Part shown: in pieces, positions 29,696 to 31,360 of the stretch
Layout of the letters: each line of letters starts with the position of its first letter
How positions within the stretch are numbered: the first letter of the stretch is position 1
Source of the DNA: Parachlorella kessleri
Taxonomy: Eukaryota; Chlorophyta; Trebouxiophyceae; Chlorellales; Chlorellaceae
Assembly: GCA_001598975.1 (NCBI GenBank)
Contig: BBXU01001583.1
Span: 1-31,360 of the forward strand
Direction of reading: 5' to 3'
DNA: 31,360 bases
Translations under genes and position numbers: made by a program
Notes under the pieces: model-generated
What the model was told of the DNA's origin: nothing
Database searches by the model: none
What the model saw: the letters and a program-made list of their open reading frames with translations, nothing else

Positions 29696-30957
29696 CTACT
29701 GCCCTGCTGGTTGGAGGACAGGGCCGCCTGGGTGCTGCTGCACAGCCGCAGCCGGGTCTGCCAAGCCTGCTGGCGCCAGGGCAAGGCCTGCTGCACCTCC
29801 CCCCGCCATGAGCGTCTGCAACCGAGCAACATACCGCTGCTGCCGCGCCGCTTCCTGCCGCTGCATGTGCTGCCGCACCGCTTTCCAGTGCTTGGTGTGG
29901 TGCTCGATGATCAGGTCTGTGGGTGGCTCCTGGGTGGTGCTCAGTAAGGGCTCCTCCTGCGGTGGGAGGGCTGCAAGCGCCGCCTCCTCTTCCGGCGACC
30001 GAGGGGGCAGCGGGGGTAGCTGCGAAGGCGTGGCTGCCTGCATGGCAGTGTACAGCCACCTCGGGATAAGCAAACGACAAGCATACTGCTGCTTGCCCTG
30101 TTCTTTCCTCCCCCTCCTTCACCAGTCATACGTCGCAGTTACGGCAGATGGTTCCAACCACTCACAGCTGATGTATCTTGGCACTATAAATCATTGAGCC
30201 GGGAAGCTAACAGGTTTAATTGCACTCCATGCCAAGTGCTACACCGGGCCAAGTGCTGCACAAGGGCCTTTCCCAAAGGGACCACACAAACCCAACACCA
30301 CCCCACCGACCGCTCGGCCTCCTTCACTTGCCTCTGGCATAAGCGATAGGTCTGGATCGTTTTGAACCCACTGCCGACACAGCCGGTACAGCGACGGCTG
30401 CTCCATTGCCGCAGGTGGGGGTACCTGCACCCGCCTGTCGCTGATAGTAGCCACTGTGGGGGCGGGCGCCAGGGCAGCCCAGGTGAGCCCGCGAGCCTCC
30501 TGGGGAGGGCCATTCCAGGCCACAGGGTGTGCAGCAGCCCTTGCGAGCGTGGCTGTGGTGCTAGGAACTGCTGCGGGGGCAGGGGCAGCGACCAAGGGCT
30601 GTAGCATGGGCTGCTGGGCAAGTGCTGCAGCTGCTGCCGGGGCCCTGCAGCAGGGGGCGTGGCTGGTAGCTAGTCAGTTCCACGAGCTTGTGCTTGTGCA
30701 GTGCAAGTGCTGCAGTCAGTAGGGAGGCTGCATGCTGCCTCACGAGCAACCACCCACCGTAAGTTCTCCTCCAGCGATGCAAGCAGCGAGCTGCGAGAGA
30801 ACTCTGCCGAGGGTTGTGGCGCCGATGCTTGCGTTGCAATAGAGGGGCCCACAAGCCCCGGGAGGGCTGGGGTTGCTGAAGGTTGCTGGCTGGTTGGAAA
30901 GGTTAGAGGCTGTGGATCGCCACCCTCCTGTAGCTGCTGCTGCTGAGAGTCCATCAT
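29696..30957 (-). CDS. LIN37: LIN37 homologue, MuvB/DREAM complex subunit, 3 exons, about 300 aa
   Basis: LIN37 is part of the MuvB core, which represses cell-cycle genes with RB/E2F partners and supports Myb-driven activation. Exons on the minus strand are 30957-30758, 30644-30332 and about 30085-29696. Two conserved blocks mark the family: SLYRLCRQWVQNDPD at about 151-165 (human TPLYPICRAWMRNSP) and, after a LPPLPP stretch, PPTDLIIEHHTKHWKAVRQH plus RQQRYVARLQTLM at about 225-264 (human STLIYRNMQRWKRIRQRW and NQLRYSESMKIL). The N-terminal region is Gln/Pro/Ala-rich and probably disordered. Exon 1 joins exon 2 in phase 2. Exon 2 ends at a GC donor (GAG|GCAAGT at 30331) in phase 0. The exon 3 acceptor is one of several in-frame CAGs near 30086-30098, so a few residues there are uncertain. 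Two ATGs, 30957 and 30954, are adjacent. Confidence 0.82.
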
Positions 30958-31005
30958 GACAGGCTATCGCAAAGCCACGGCCACACTAGAAGTGTTCGCC
31001 TAGGC

Positions 31006-31217
31006 ATGCGTCGGAAGGCCCCTCAGTTCCTGGCGCCTTCTGGCGCACACAGGTTCACCGCCAAGCCATTGGATGACACACCTGCAGTCCTCAGTGGAGG
31101 CCACCGCACAATACCTCTCACCATGCTGAGTACTATTGGTTCTCTTCGCGGTGGCCCTACAACCTTGACTCGACTAGCAGGTGGTGGGGTACCTCAACCT
31201 AGCCTCAGTGCTCGCAG
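31006..31217 (+). CDS. first exon of an unidentified gene continuing past the window
   Basis: ATG 31006 opens 70 codons and two bases, ending at CGCAG|GTAGGC. The reading is basic and Ser/Thr/Gly-rich (MRRKAPQFLAPSGAHRFTAK, then TIPLTMLSTIGSLRGG and LTRLAGGGVPQPSLSAR), with few acids, and could be an organelle-targeting or disordered N-terminus. It starts 48 bp from the LIN37 ATG on the other strand, so both would share one very short promoter. No domain is visible in this part. Confidence 0.45.
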
Positions 31218-31337
31218 GTAGGCACCGAGTACCGGAGTTTGCCTACAAACGGCTAGTTGATCGGCACGGTGTGAAGTACACTTGTTCGGTGAAGGGAGTG
31301 TGGTGAAGGAGTGCACCTGCATGCCAAGTTACTTGAC

Positions 31338-31360
31338 AATACCTTGGGGAGAGAATTACT
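31338..31360 (+). repeat. dispersed repeat family, copy 8 (cut by the window edge)
   Basis: ACCTTGGGGAGAGAATTACT at the very end matches the start of copy 5 (TCTTGGGGAGAGAACTACT). Confidence 0.5.

Noticed and set aside
1..31360. CRISPR arrays, operons, rRNA genes, integrase or phage genes
   Set aside because: No regular direct repeats with spacers, no rRNA-like stretches and no phage or transposase proteins were seen. Intron structure shows that the DNA is eukaryotic nuclear.

Overview
The window is a stretch of nuclear DNA from a green alga. The evidence is the gene content (plastid proteins such as HCF244 beside the eukaryotic proteins PAC4, OS-9 and LIN37), a moderately GC-rich composition, many short introns (about 50 in 31 kb), and TGTAA motifs about 90 to 220 bases past several stop codons, which is the usual green-algal poly(A) signal. 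A core chlorophyte (Chlamydomonadales or Sphaeropleales) fits best; I cannot name the species. No long open frame is a whole gene. Every model below was built by joining short exons at GT/GC...AG sites with matching codon phase.

Layout. 0-4 kb: a small proteasome-assembly chaperone (PAC4/PSMG4, plus strand) converges on an acidic plastid-type protein resembling HEMERA/pTAC12 (minus). 4-10 kb: a quinone-oxidoreductase-like MDR enzyme (plus) converges on an F-box/leucine-rich protein (minus). 9.8-15.8 kb: a 141-aa plastid membrane protein, then an 11-exon JmjC/cupin-8 protein that seems to have lost its iron ligands (both plus). 16.4-22 kb: HCF244 (minus) diverges from the ER lectin OS-9 (plus). 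22.3-26.4 kb: two tandem minus-strand copies of an unrecognised 149-aa protein with identical exon lengths. 26.8-29.3 kb: a probable 56-aa protein gene and a phosphoserine-phosphatase-like enzyme (both plus). 29.7-31.4 kb: LIN37 of the MuvB/DREAM complex (minus), with the first exon of another gene starting 48 bp away on the other strand.

The genes are not an operon and do not form one pathway. Three proteins look plastid-targeted: the HEMERA-like protein (transcription complex), HCF244 (photosystem II psbA translation and assembly) and the small membrane protein. Three serve protein quality control or turnover: PAC4, OS-9 and the F-box protein. Other features are a dispersed repeat of about 70-140 bp with seven or eight copies, mostly in introns and intergenic DNA, and an unusually high share of GC-AG introns (four or five of about 50), one of them kept in both tandem paralogs.
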